The notes: generated by a model not told the origin, from the letters alone. A stretch of DNA of 64,000 nucleotides from Pomphorhynchus laevis (GCA_012934845.2 WNNJ02001662.1:1-64000), one strand, 5' to 3'; counted from the stretch's first letter, positions 20,631 through 30,670 are shown. Program-made: numbers and translations.

Positions 20631-20768
20631 AATTTGATCATATGTTTCATCTTCATATGATATATACTCAGTAAAAATACCAAAGGTATCAAAGTACAGA
20701 GATGTTGAAGTGATAGTTTCGTCGAATTTGAGGTCCGCGGCTAATACTAGCATATGGGCTGATAGTTC
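20631..20768 (-). CDS. Candidate internal exon of an unknown gene
   Basis: On the minus strand an acceptor (TTTAAATTTCCAG, ending at 20769) is followed by an open 138-base block and a donor-like GTGAG (GT at 20630-20629). The block is exactly 46 codons, in phase, and encodes an acidic peptide beginning ELSAHMLVLAADLKFDETIT and containing YFDTFGIFTEYISYEDETYD. I do not recognise the protein. A diverged copy lies about 1.1 kb away at 21.7-21.84 kb, with several silent differences. It could be an orphan exon of a host gene on the minus strand or part of an unrecognised repeat. Confidence 0.35.
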
Positions 20769-20802
20769 CTGGAAATTTAAACATTTAAATACAGATCAGG
20801 AT

Positions 20803-20917
20803 GGTAATTTTCTGAAGATGCTAACAGTAGTTAGCGAAATATCAAAGATAATTTCGTCTTTCCTTTGATCCAACTTCAATAATTATTTATCAATAATGGA
20901 TCATTATCAACTATTGA
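20803..20917 (+). repeat. Single 115-bp unit of the MITE-derived satellite
   Basis: GGTAATTTTCTGAAGATGCT through GGATCATTATCAACTATTGA, identical in layout to the units in the array at 22.1-23.6 kb but in the opposite direction. It directly adjoins a full MITE-like element. Confidence 0.75.
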
Positions 20918-21303
20918 GGTAATTTTCTGAAGATGCTAACAGAAATTAGCGAAGTATGAAAAATAATTTCTTTCCTTTGATCCAGCTCCAATAATTATTT
21001 ATCTAATGTAGATTTACATTAACATGGAGCAATTTAGGATTACGAGTTAAAGGACTTTGATAGTACAGAACTTCTGATGTACATCAGTACTTCTGATGTA
21101 TTCTGATACATCGTCTGTTATTTATTAATCAATTCATAAAAACTAATTTTTATTTTAAAAATCAGTTTATAGTTTATAAATATTGTTTTTATAGCTGATA
21201 CTGATCCACTATTGATAAATAATTATTGGAGCTGGATCAAAGAAAAGACAAAATTATTTTTGATATTTCGCTAACTACTGTTAGCATCTTTAGAAAATTA
21301 CCA
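20918..21303. mobile_element. MITE-like element M1 with long terminal inverted repeats
   Basis: About 385 bases. The left end GGTAATTTTCTGAAGATGCT to AATAATTATTTATC (about 85 bases) is mirrored at the right end by GATAAATAATTATTGGAGCT to AGAAAATTACC. The central part contains TTAGGATTACGAGTTAAAGG, repeated TTCTGATGTA motifs and TTTATAGCTGATACTGATCC. No protein is encoded. Two more copies occur at 23.64 and 24.1 kb. A non-autonomous DNA transposon is the best reading; no transposase source is in the window. Confidence 0.7.
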
Positions 21304-21387
21304 TATTTTCTGAAGATGCTAAAAGTAGTTAGCGAAATATCAAAAATAATTTTGTCTTTCCTTTGATCCAGCTCCAATAATTATTTA

Positions 21388-21716
21388 ATGTTCATTAATT
21401 AAGCAAAATGCATCAAATCGATCAAGCAAATTTTCCTTCAAGCTGCATTTTAGTTTTCATTTTATTTTAAAATTTATAAAAAATATAAAATATATGAATG
21501 ATTATATTTATCTATTTGTAAAGATTTTCTAATTTATTTTACAAATTTAATTTATATGAATTCATCGAATTAATTGTACATTTTATCTTAAAATGCAGGT
21601 ATATATTAAAAATATCAATATAACTTGAGCTCTTTCAAATTTAAAAGTAATTTTGTTAGCTTTAATAGTTATTTAAAATGCTAATTTAATAATTATAATT
21701 TAAATTTGTTTTCATG
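21388..21716 (+). repeat. Direct duplication, left copy (partner at 24.85 kb)
   Basis: Starts CATTAATTAAGCAAAATGCATC and ends AATTTGTTTTCATG. It matches 24852-25180 with few differences over about 330 bases. The duplicated block contains no recognisable gene. Confidence 0.8.
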
Positions 21717-21842
21717 TGTTTCATCTTCATATGATATAGACTCAGTAAAAATACCAAAGGTATCAAAGTACAGAGATCTTAAAGTGATAGTTTCATCGAA
21801 TTTGAGGTCTGCGGCTAATACTAGAATATGAGCTAATAGTTC
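21717..21842 (-). pseudogene. Duplicated, truncated copy of the candidate exon
   Basis: This repeats the acceptor and about 125 bases of the 20.63-20.77 kb block (ELLAHILVLAADLKFDETIT, then YFDTFGIFTESISYEDETH). Roughly half of the differences are silent. The copy breaks off at 21717 where a different duplicated segment begins, so the donor site is missing. Confidence 0.5.
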
Positions 21843-21884
21843 CTGGAAATTTAAAAATTTAAATACAGATCAGGATGGATATAT

Positions 21885-22075
21885 TTCTAACAAAATGTTT
21901 TTAAAATTTGTTAACATGTCTTCCAGATCAAATTTAAAAATTTTGCATATTTTTATAAAAAATGATACTAGAATATATCTACAATACTAGATATTGTAGC
22001 AAATTATAAATATATTTTAAAACTATAAAACAAATGAGAATTCATAACAATTTATATATGATATGAATAAGTTAA
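21885..22075 (+). repeat. Direct duplication, left copy (partner at 22.53 kb)
   Basis: GGATGGATATATTTCTAACAAA through AAACAAATGAGAAT is repeated almost exactly at 22528-22710, inside the satellite array. Both copies follow the end of exon-like or satellite sequence, which points to repeated local template switching. Confidence 0.8.
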
Positions 22076-22137
22076 TTTATTGAATACTTCTATTAAAAAT
22101 ATTGTTTTGTGAAATGAGAAATTATTAAAAATTTTAA

Positions 22138-23640
22138 ATAGCTGATACTGATCCATTATTGATAAATAATTATTGGAGTTGGATCAAAGAAAAGACGAAA
22201 TTATTTTTGATATTTCGCTAACTATTGTTAGCATCTTCAGAAAATTACCTCAATAGTTGATAATGATCCATTATTGATAAATAATTATTGGAGCTGGATC
22301 AAAGAAATGAGGAAATTATGTTTGATATTTCAGTAACTACTGTTAGCATCTTCAGAAAATTACCTCAATAGTTGATAATGATCCATTATTGATAAATAAT
22401 TATTGGATCAAAGAAATGAGGAAATTATGTTTGATATTTCAGTAACTACTGTTAGCATCTTCAGAAAATTACCTCAATAGTTGATAATGATCCATTATTG
22501 ATAAATAATTATTGGATCAAAGAAATGAGGAAATTAGGATGGATATATTTCTAACAAAATGTTTTTAAAATTTGTTAACATGTCTTCCAGATCAAATTTA
22601 AAAATTTTGCATATTTTTATAAAAAATGATACTAGAATATATCTACAATACTAGATATTGTAGCAAATTATAAATATATTTTAAAACTATAAAACAAATG
22701 AGAATACATAAATAGTTGATACTGATCCATTATTGATAAATAATTATTGGAGCTGGATCAAAGGAAAGACGAAATTATTTTTGATATTTGAATAAGTTAA
22801 TTTATTGATTACTTCTGTGTTAGCATCTTCAGAAAATTACCTCAATAGTTGATAATGATCCATTATTGATAAATAATTATTGGATCAAAGAAATGAGGAA
22901 ATTATGTTTGATATTTCAGTAACTACTGTTAGCATCTTCAGAAAATTACCTCAATAGTTGATAATGATCCATTATTGATAAATAATTATTGGAGTTGGAT
23001 CAAAGAAAAGACGAAATTATTTTTGATATTTCGCTAACTATTGTTAGCATCTTCAGAAAATTACCTCAATAGTTGATAATGATCCATTATTGATAAATAA
23101 TTATTGGAGCTGGATCAAAGAAATGAGGAAATTATGTTTGATATTTCGCTAACTACTGTTAGCATCTTCAGAAAATTACCTCAATAGTTGATACTGATCC
23201 ATTATTGATAAATAATTATTGGAGCTGGATCAAAGGAAAGACGAAATTATTTTTGATATTTCGCTAACTATTGTTAGCATCTTCAGAAAATTACCTCAAT
23301 AGTTGATAATGATCCATTTTTGATAAATAATTATTGGAGCTGGATCAAAGAAATGAGGAAATTATGTTTGATATTTCAGTAACTACTGTTAGCATCTTCA
23401 GAAAATTACCTCAATAGTTGATAATGATCCATTATTGATAAATAATTATTGGATCAAAGAAATGAGGAAATTATGTTTGATATTTCAGTAACTACTGTTA
23501 GCATCTTCAGAAAATTACCTCAACAGTTGATAATGATCCATTATTAATTAATATTATTGGAGCTGGATCAAAGAAAAGAGGAAATTATTTTTGATATTTT
23601 GCAAACTTCTGTAAGCATCTTCAGAAAATTACTAAATTAC
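22138..23640 (-). repeat. Satellite array of about 110-117 bp units derived from a MITE end
   Basis: Around eleven units of the type TAGTTGATAATGATCCATTA, TTGATAAATAATTATTGGAG, AAATTATGTTTGATATTTC, TAACTACTGTTAGCATCTTC, AGAAAATTACCTCAA. Each unit equals the right-hand end of the MITE-like elements here, from the inner GCTGATACTGATCC to the terminal AAATTACC. Units vary by short losses such as GGAGCT. A 180-base duplicated block interrupts the array at 22.53-22.71 kb. Confidence 0.8.
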
Positions 23641-24015
23641 TAAATTACTGAGTAATTTTCTAAAAAATTCTTACAGAAGTTAGCGAAATATCAAAAATAA
23701 TGTCTTCTTTCCTTTGATCCAGCTCCAATAATTATTTATCTAATGTAGATTTACATTAACATAGGGCAATTTAGGATTACGAGTTAAAGGACTTTGATAG
23801 TACAGAACTTCTGATGTAGATCAGTACTTCAGATGTATTCTGATACATCGTCTATTATTTATTAATCAATTCATAAAAACTCATTTTTATTTTAAAAATC
23901 AGTTTATAGTTGATAAATATTGTTTTTATAGCTGATACTGATCCATTATTGATAAATAATTATTGGAGTTGGACCAAAGAAAAGAGAAAGTTATTTTTGA
24001 TATTTTGCTAACTTC
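23640..24015. mobile_element. MITE-like element M2
   Basis: Left terminal repeat from about 23645 (TTTTCTAAAAAATTCTTACAG, TTAGCGAAATATC), the same centre as M1 (TTAGGATTACGAGTTAAAGG at about 23770) and a right terminal repeat GATAAATAATTATTGGAGTT to CTGTTAGCG near 24020. Same orientation as M1. Confidence 0.65.
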
Positions 24016-24104
24016 TGTTAGCGTCAGATGGCGAAACTATCAAAAATAATTTCCGCTTTTCTTTGATCCTGCTCTAATAATTAATATTATCTTTAGAAAA
24101 TTTT

Positions 24105-24490
24105 GTAATTTCTGATGACGCTAACAGTAGTTAGCGAAATATCAAAAATAATTTTCTCTTTTCTTTGGTCCAGCTCCAATAATTATTTATCAATAGTGGA
24201 TCAGTATCAGCTATAAAAACAATATTTATAAACTATAAACTGATTTTTAAAATAAAAATTAGTTTTTATGAATTGATTAATAAATAACAGACGATGTATC
24301 AGAATACATCAGAAGTACTGATATACATCAGAAGTTCTGTACTATCAAAGTCCTTTAACTCGTAATCGTAAATTGCCCTATGTTAATGTAAATCTACATT
24401 AGATAAATAATTATTGGAGCTGGATCAAAGAAAAGAAGAAATTATTTTTGATATTTCTCTAACTTCTGTAAGCATCTTAGTGGTAATTTT
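24105..24490. mobile_element. MITE-like element M3, inverted relative to M1 and M2
   Basis: The centre (CAGAAGTTCTGTACTATCAAAG, CTTTAACTCGTAATCG) is the reverse complement of M1. The terminal repeats are about 85 bases. Together with M2 it forms a large palindrome centred near 24.06 kb. Confidence 0.65.
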
Positions 24491-24725
24491 CTGAAGATGC
24501 TAACAGAAGTTAGCGAAATATCAAAAATAATTTCCTCTTTTCTTTGATCCAGCTCCAATAATTATTTATCAATAATGGATCATTATCAACTATTTAAAAT
24601 CTTTAAAAAGAATTGAAAATTTATCAACTTTTTAGTAATTTTCTTAAGATGTTAACAGAAGTTTGCGAAATGTCTAAAATAATTTCGTCTTTTATTTGAT
24701 CCAGCTCCAATAATTATTTATTAAT
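24490..24725 (+). repeat. Two further satellite units
   Basis: GGTAATTTTCTGAAGATGCT ... CATTATCAACTATT (24482-24596) and a diverged unit TAGTAATTTTCTTAAGATG ... AATAATTATTTATTA (24630-24725), opposite in direction to the main array. Confidence 0.65.
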
Positions 24726-24851
24726 GATCAAAGAGTTTAATGGTGATAAAACAGGTAATGCTCAGTCTTCTCATCTGGGAGAAATAGTTTTTGTACAATT
24801 TTTTTATTAGGGAACAATGTTTTTGAGTAGAAAACGTATTTTCCAGTAGTC

Positions 24852-25180
24852 ATTAATTAAGCAAAATGCATCAAATCGATCAAGTTAATTTTCCTTCAAG
24901 CTGCATTTTAGTTTTCATTTTATTTTAAAATTTATAAAAAATATAATAAAATATATGAATGATTATCTTTATCTATTTGTAAAGATTTTCTAATTTATTT
25001 TGCAAATTTAATTTATATGAATTCATCAAATTAATTGTATATTTTATCTTAAAATGCAAGTATATATTAAAAATATCAATTTAACTTGAGCTCTTTCAAA
25101 TTTAAAAGTAATTTTGTTAGCTTTAATAGTTATTTAAAATGCTAATTTTATAATTATAATTTAAATTTGTTTTCATGTTT
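24852..25180 (+). repeat. Direct duplication, right copy (partner at 21.39 kb)
   Basis: Nearly identical to 21388-21716. The two copies bracket the MITE/satellite cluster, so the cluster may have grown inside a segmental duplication. Confidence 0.8.
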
Positions 25181-25295
25181 TAGCAATAAGACAATAATCT
25201 AATTTCAATAAAATTGAAGAATTTTCTGAAAATGATTAAACAATACCCATCTTATTATTTGATATGGTAATTTTAAATATAAAACAATGCCTTCA

Positions 25296-25492
25296 TCAGG
25301 CATTCAACCAAGTTGAGTAGCCAGAGTCAAAATGTGGGCAATGCGTAGAGTTATTCAACAGAATGTTGACGCAGTCTTTCGTTGCCACTACAGACGATAA
25401 GAAAGCCGGAAGAGTAATGTCCGCTGAACTGTTGATCCCCAAACCACCGAACGGCACGGGCAATGAAGCTTGACGCCAAGAATCGTTCGTCT
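25296..25492 (-). mobile_element. R2-superfamily-like LINE fragment
   Basis: The minus strand encodes WRQASLPVPFGGLGINSSAD ITLPAFLSSV and NNSTHCPHFDSGYSTWL, nearly the same as the C-terminal region of the element at 33.7-35.4 kb. Only about 65 codons remain. It is fused at 25492 to a retrozyme-like repeat fragment. Confidence 0.75.
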
Positions 25493-25642
25493 GAGGCTTA
25501 CGCTCTTTACCAGATCGCATTGCTTTGCGGATTATGCTTAAACACTAGGCAGAGTTGTTGCCGAATTGTCGCTGCACTCGTTTGATTCTTAATGGATACG
25601 ACATGTATAATAATATTGCACGGATATTCTGAGCAGACAGCG
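25492..25642 (+). repeat. Retrozyme-like repeat fragment fused to Penelope terminal repeat
   Basis: TCTGAGGCTTACGCTCTTTACC through GCACGGATATTCTGAGCAGAC is the middle of the 363-base unit. At about 25643 it passes straight into the Penelope pLTR with its hammerhead, so the two repeat families are joined here. Confidence 0.65.
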
Positions 25643-26110
25643 GTAAAGTCACGGTACTGATGAGCTCCGTTAGAGCGAAACGCGTATACCGTTGTTGAAG
25701 TTTGTCGTCACACATAGGATGACTGGGCATACGTAGCGACTTTGAATATTGCGAGAATAATTCAGTTCTATATCTTGATCTGATGAGGATATTTAGAATG
25801 CTGCATGGTGTTTATGCCTCTTCATGAGGAAAACATAGTGATATATATAAATTTATATTAGATTGATTTTGTGCGATTGAACTGCCTCCTGAGATCCTTT
25901 CTTCAATCGGATTCATATTATACAATACTAATTATTGTTGGATGAATTCAGGACAATAAAATCAAGATTTATTTTATAACGTTTTCAAGATACTTTCCTT
26001 CTTCAGTAACACTAGCACAATGGCTTCTCAACCATGTTTTTATGCACATGGCTTACACTTCAAAACATGGAAGAATCACACTACTGTTTCCGATAATCAC
26101 ATCGTTTTTT
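25643..26110 (+). repeat. Inverted terminal repeat of the Penelope-like element, left arm
   Basis: From the hammerhead (25651) through CTTCATGAGGAAAACATAGTG, TATTAGATTGATTTTGTGCG and the 3' UTR (TTTTCAAGATACTTTCCTTC) to the end of the coding region. The same 600 or so bases occur in reverse complement at 28680-29260. Inverted terminal duplications are well known for Penelope-type elements. Confidence 0.8.
25651..25692 (+). ncRNA. Hammerhead ribozyme, type I minimal, in Penelope terminal repeat
   Basis: ACGGTA-CTGATGA-GCTC-CGTTA-GAGC-GAAAC-GC-GTA-TACCGT. All invariant core bases are present (CTGATGA, GAAA). Stem I pairs ACGGTA with TACCGT (6 bp), stem II GCTC with GAGC (4 bp) closed by a 5-base loop, and stem III is the very short AC/GT around GC, with cleavage expected after GTA. 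Such minimal stem III hammerheads in pLTRs are known from Penelope-like elements and are thought to act mainly as dimers through the palindromic ACGCGT. Confidence 0.88.
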
Positions 26111-28610
26111 CACTCTCCGCCATACAGTTGAACAGCTGTGTAAGGACCTAGCAATTCTTCTATCAGCTGGGCCGACCACCACAATTCCCGTGACTTTCTC
26201 TTAGCTGTGTCTTGCACATTGGATTCTAGAATAGTTATGTCAAAGCTGTGGTTATTTTCAACAGCATGACGAACTGAAGAATCACTGGCGAGCTTTTTAA
26301 TTTTATTTGCGACCGTCTCAGGTTCATACGAATGTTCATCTGTCCTGTCGTTTCGCCAACATATTGAGCTTGACACTCTCTGCATTGTAGTAGGTAAATG
26401 TCCCCGATACTTTTGCAGTTACTAGTCGATCTTATGTGATATTGTAATTGCGTTTTCGTACTCTTGAACGTTGATGTGTTATTCATATCTTCGCATGTGT
26501 AACATCGTTTATCCCCACATGGTGTTGATTTATGTTTCTGTTCATTGGTTATTCCGGGTAAGGTAGATTTTACCAATAGATCTTTGACTTTTAATGGTAT
26601 ATTATATACAATATTCACATTATTTCCGTCTATATCTAACTTGTTTTTTACGTCACGAATTAGTCCGTGTAAATCCTGCCTTATCTTCGACAATGCCGGT
26701 TCCATTCTATTGCAATATATGTTGTTGGCTCTTTTTCTTTTTGTGATCTCAATTCTTTATATAACAACGCCCCTCGGTTTATTCGTTTTACCCGGTCGAC
26801 TGCAGTCTGTATTTGGCGCCGTTTGTATCCTCTGGCTAGAAAATGGGTTCTCATTTTTTCTATCTCATCAATAAGATCTGACGGTTTCGAACAGATTTTC
26901 TTCACCCGTAACATTTCGTTGTATATTAGATTTCTTTTTATGTATGCAGGGTGACAGCTTGATGCATGTAAGAATACGGGCTTCCATGTCGGTTTATGGT
27001 ACATTTTTGTTTCTAGTCTGTTCCCATTTTTATAAACCTCTACGTCAAGGAAGTGAACGGAAGTCTGTGATGTCTGTTCTATCTTGAAGATCAGTTTGCT
27101 CGAAGGATTCAATTTATGTGCCCATGCGCGCGTTTGGTTTTCACTGTCGCACATCAAAAAGATATCGTCAACGTACCGAGCGTACATTCTGGGTCTTATT
27201 TCGTTATTGAATATTGTAAGTCTTTCAATGTTAGCTACATATAAACTCGCAAAGGTTGGCGCTACTGGTGTTCCCATTGCACATCCCACACGCTGTACAT
27301 AGAGTTTCCCGTTGAATTCGAAAAAGTTGTTGAACAGAATTATACGTAGTAGTTTGCATATCACATTAATCTTTTTTCCATCATATTTTATTGAACTCAG
27401 AAAATCACCGACAGCTAATATTTCGTCTTCTAAAAATATCGAAGTATACAAAGATTCTACATCTAGGGTTGTCATTGTACATCCATTTTTGTCTTCGGTT
27501 TAGTCCAATTTTCGTAAAAAATCATCAGTGTTGCTGATATAAGACGGTACATGATTTAATGCTGGAAGTAATTCGTTATGTGCATATTTTGATATTTTTT
27601 CTGTAGGGGTTCCGTTACTGCTAACAATAGGACGGCCAGTGCACGGTCTTATTTGTTTATGAGTTTTAGGAAGAAGATAAAATCTGCCCGGTTTTGGATT
27701 CTGTGTTAGCAACTTTGATCTGTCATCATCTATGCTAATTTTACTGACAACCTCTTTTACTTTATTTATAGAGTCCATGAATTCTGACATCTCCGCTTGT
27801 CTATACGCATCTGATGCTAATTGTCTATAAGCTTCCACGCAGTACTCTTCTCTATCCCATATTACTGCTTCTTTGCTTTTATCTGCTCGCTTTATAACGA
27901 CCGATCTATCTTTACAGATGTTCTTAACGGTTTTAAGTTTTCTCTGCTCAACTTTTGTTTGTGTACTTTGATTCGGCGGCATGTTCATGTATTTTTTGAA
28001 TACTTCAGATCCCTTCATGATTTTTCTGGCCAGTGGGGCGCATGCGTCTGAGTGCTCAAACGATACCTTTTTTATAGTTTGAAGGGATTTTAATAAGTTC
28101 AGACGATTAAATTCCCGTGGCTGTAATGAGTAATCAAGGCCCAAATTAAGTATACGTTGTTCGTCAGCACTTAGTTGTTTTTTAGATAAATTTGTGACGA
28201 AAACTGCTTCATTGTAATCAACTTTGCGTCTCGTATTTTTGAATCGTCTATTTGGATGATACTCTGTTGAAACAAATTCCTCCTTGGTGATCTTTGAATT
28301 AAATTGCCATCTTAGTTTTTTGATTTTTTGAGTAACGTGCATTTCATATTCCTCCGGCGCTATCGGGAATTGAATGCTGTTGTGTATAAATGTCCAGTAG
28401 TCTCTTATGATACGCATCATGTCTTTTCAAGTTTATTTGACTTATAAATTGGAACTCGACTAAGATCAATGCCAAACGCTTTTTGGATTCTAAAACCCTT
28501 TGGAACTTGATTCTCGTTCAAACACAGAGTGAGAAACTGTAAATGTGCTCGTGCTCTTGCTTTTAGAATAGATGACAGGGTCTTTCGACAGACTCGATTA
28601 CGTAAATTTA
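25860..28610 (-). mobile_element. Penelope-like element, classical type (RT with C-terminal GIY-YIG), nearly complete
   Basis: On the minus strand the order is: N-terminal region (from about 28600), RT, GIY-YIG endonuclease, 3' UTR (to about 25860). About four frame breaks or stops disable it. It is enclosed by inverted terminal repeats (25.64-26.23 and 28.67-29.26 kb) that carry hammerhead ribozymes. The element is in the same direction as the hammerhead at 29209-29250, as expected for a 5' pLTR. Confidence 0.85.
26110..28600 (-). pseudogene. Penelope-like polyprotein (RT and GIY-YIG), interrupted
   Basis: N-terminal part: KALGIDLS-like basic segment, then IRDYWTFIHNSIQFPIAPEE and RADKSKEAVIWDREEYC, a variant of the PLE DKG motif. 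RT: DVESLYTSI, RVGCAMGTPVAPTFASLYVA, RMYARYVDDIFLMCDSE with catalytic YVDD at about 27165, and TSVHFLDVEVYKNGNRLETK MYHKPT. Endonuclease: CGDKRCYTCEDM zinc ligands, IGDIYLLQCRECQAQYVGET (the GIY and YIG strands) and the C-terminal ENNHSFDITILESN and RESREL-like helix, ending AVQLYGGE at 26110. The layout is that of Penelope/Poseidon-type elements. A few breaks separate the parts, so it is not functional. Confidence 0.85.
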
Positions 28611-28659
28611 TATTAGATTGATTTTGTGCGATAGAACTGCCTCATGAGATCATTTCTTC

Positions 28660-29480
28660 AATCATTGGATTCTAGAATCCAATGTGCAAGACACAGCTAA
28701 GAGAAAGTCACGGGAATTGTGGTGGTCGGCCCAGCTGATGGCAGAATTGCTAGGTCCTTACACAGCTGTTCAACTGTATGGCGGAGAGTGAAAAAACGAT
28801 GTGATTATCGAAAACAGTAGTGTGATTCTTCCATGTTTTGAAGTGTAAGCCATGTGCATAAAAACATGGTTGAGAAGCCATTGTGCTAGTGTTACTGAAG
28901 AAGGAAAGTATCTTGAAAACGTTATAAAATAAATCTTGATTTTATTGTCCTGAATTCATCCAACAATAATTAGTATTGTATAATATGAATCCGATTGAAG
29001 AAAGGATCTCAGGAGGCAGTTCTATCGCACAAAATCAATCTAATATAAATTTATATATATCACTATGTTTTCCTTATGAAGAGGCATAAACACCATGCAG
29101 CATTCTAAATATCCTCATCAGACCAAGATATAGAACCGAATTATTCTCGCAATATTCAAAGTCGCTACGTATGCCCAGTCATCCTATGTGTGACGACAAA
29201 CTTCAACAACGGTATACGCGTTTCACTCTAACGGAGCTCATCAGTACCGTGACTTTAATAATCATCCATAGGCACCTTAACACACGCTTAAACAATGTCT
29301 AAAGCTCGAAAAACAGAACTACCCTTTATCTGAATCATCAGAGGAAATTTAGCATAAGCTCTGTGCATGGCAGTGCGTATTGCGGTTTAATCATGCATCA
29401 GGCACTAAATTCCTTTTAATAGAAATGCTGTTTTACAGGGACACTTTAAAGTGTACAAATATATAAAATATAATTTGTTT
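28660..29480 (-). repeat. Inverted terminal repeat of the Penelope-like element, right arm
   Basis: Between 28675 and 29260 this is the reverse complement of 25640-26235 and includes the 3' end of a PLE coding region read on the plus strand (SRELWWSAQLMAELLGPYTA). From 29060 to 29480 it matches the solo repeat at 10.76-11.19 kb. The short stretch 28606-28660 is a direct copy of the far left arm, so the junction is a composite of two element ends. Confidence 0.8.
29209..29250 (-). ncRNA. Hammerhead ribozyme in Penelope terminal repeat, second copy
   Basis: Minus strand ACGGTA-CTGATGA-GCTC-CGTTA-GAGT-GAAAC-GC-GTA-TACCGT. The core is intact. The only change against the 25651 copy is a G-U instead of a G-C pair closing stem II. 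It lies upstream of, and in the same sense as, the Penelope-like coding region. Confidence 0.85.
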
Positions 29481-29940
29481 TATTATATATATGGTTTTAA
29501 TTTTACTGCTGTTATGATCCTCTCTGGACCTTTATCTATATCAAGGTCTAGAGTGGACCTTGATATAAAAGTCCTAGGTTCTATATATGCATATATATGT
29601 ATATATAAATAAATTTCCTCACTGGACCTTTATATATTTTTACAAAATTTTGAATTCTAATATAATATAGGTATAGTTTCATTATCTGATTCAATTTTAA
29701 TAGCCTTTTCTTCCATAAATCAACAATGACATGTAATAATTGTTTCTTAATTTAAATCACTACGGTCATATGTTGTGTTTATATGAATATAGATTAATAT
29801 ATTAAGATTATATAATATTAATTAACTTTATATTTATTATATATTGATTTATTAATTTTAGAATTTATTAATTTTATATTGTTTATATTAATTTTAATGA
29901 AAATTAATTAATAATTAATTAAGGATTAATTAATTAATTA
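29480..29940. other. AT-rich sequence with a short inverted repeat
   Basis: GGACCTTTATCTATATCAAGGTC is followed at once by GGACCTTGATATAAAAGTCC (29526-29573), an imperfect hairpin; CTGGACCTTTATATATTTTTAC at 29625 repeats part of it. Otherwise AT-rich with TTAATTA runs. Confidence 0.5.
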
Positions 29941-29944
29941 ATTA

Positions 29945-30245
29945 ACTAATTAATTTTACTTACGCTTCTTTAATATCTACTAAATCTAGATTTGTATAAA
30001 GCGTACTAAAATCGTATGTATTTATATTTTGAAAATTTCTTCCTTTTGTGTGTTCTAAAAATTCTTTTGTAGAATAAAGAACTGAAATAGTGTTTTATAC
30101 CAGTATTAATTTCGATTACTTTACAATATTTTTTACGTGTGCTTTAATTACTTTAAGTATTCATATAAACAGAAAGTGGTTTTAATGTACATTTAAAAGC
30201 ACTACATATGAACCTAGGTTTTATTGGATTTTTATGTAATTTATT
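29945..30245 (-). mobile_element. Naiad-type Penelope-like fragment, tandem copy 1
   Basis: Nearly the same as 30365-30665: minus strand RT N-terminal sequence around INTGIKHYFS-like and NTYDFSTLYTNLDLV-like codons. It is the second of two direct, partial copies of the same RT segment. Confidence 0.65.
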
Positions 30246-30254
30246 AAAATATCT

Positions 30255-30670
30255 AAGGCTTTTATTCAATTTTATCCATATATTTATATTTACCTGATGG
30301 TTTAATTTTTGTTAGATAGGCGTTATGATTATTATAACATATATATGTATATATTTTTCCGAATATAAGATTAATTAATTTTACTAACGCTTCTTTAATA
30401 TCTACTAAATCTAGATTTGTATAAAGCGTACTAAAATCGTACGTATTTATATTCTGAAAATTTATTCCTTTTGTCTGTTCTAAAAATTCTTTTGTAGAAT
30501 TAATACTGAAATAGTGTTTTATACCAGTATTAATTTTAATTATCCTATAATATTTTTTGAAGTGTGCTTTAATTACTTTAAGTATTTTATTCATATAAAC
30601 AGAAAGTGGTTTTAACGCTCATTTAAAAAGCACTACATATGAACCTAGGTTTTATTGGATTTTTGTAATG
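30255..30670 (-). mobile_element. Naiad-type Penelope-like fragment, tandem copy 2
   Basis: An open minus-strand frame encodes INKILKVIKAHFKKYYRI-like sequence, INTGIKHYFSINSTKEFLEQ, then NTYDFSTLYTNLDLVDIKEA LVKLI. DFSTLYTN is the RT block A of Penelope-like elements, in the wording usual for the Naiad group. The fragment ends with NAYLTKIKPSGKYKYMDKIE. A longer copy with an N-terminal GIY-YIG is at 39.7-42.0 kb. Confidence 0.7.

Noticed and set aside
26545-28051. Plus-strand frames with hydrophobic stretches
   Set aside because: Antisense of the Penelope-like RT region; no independent support.
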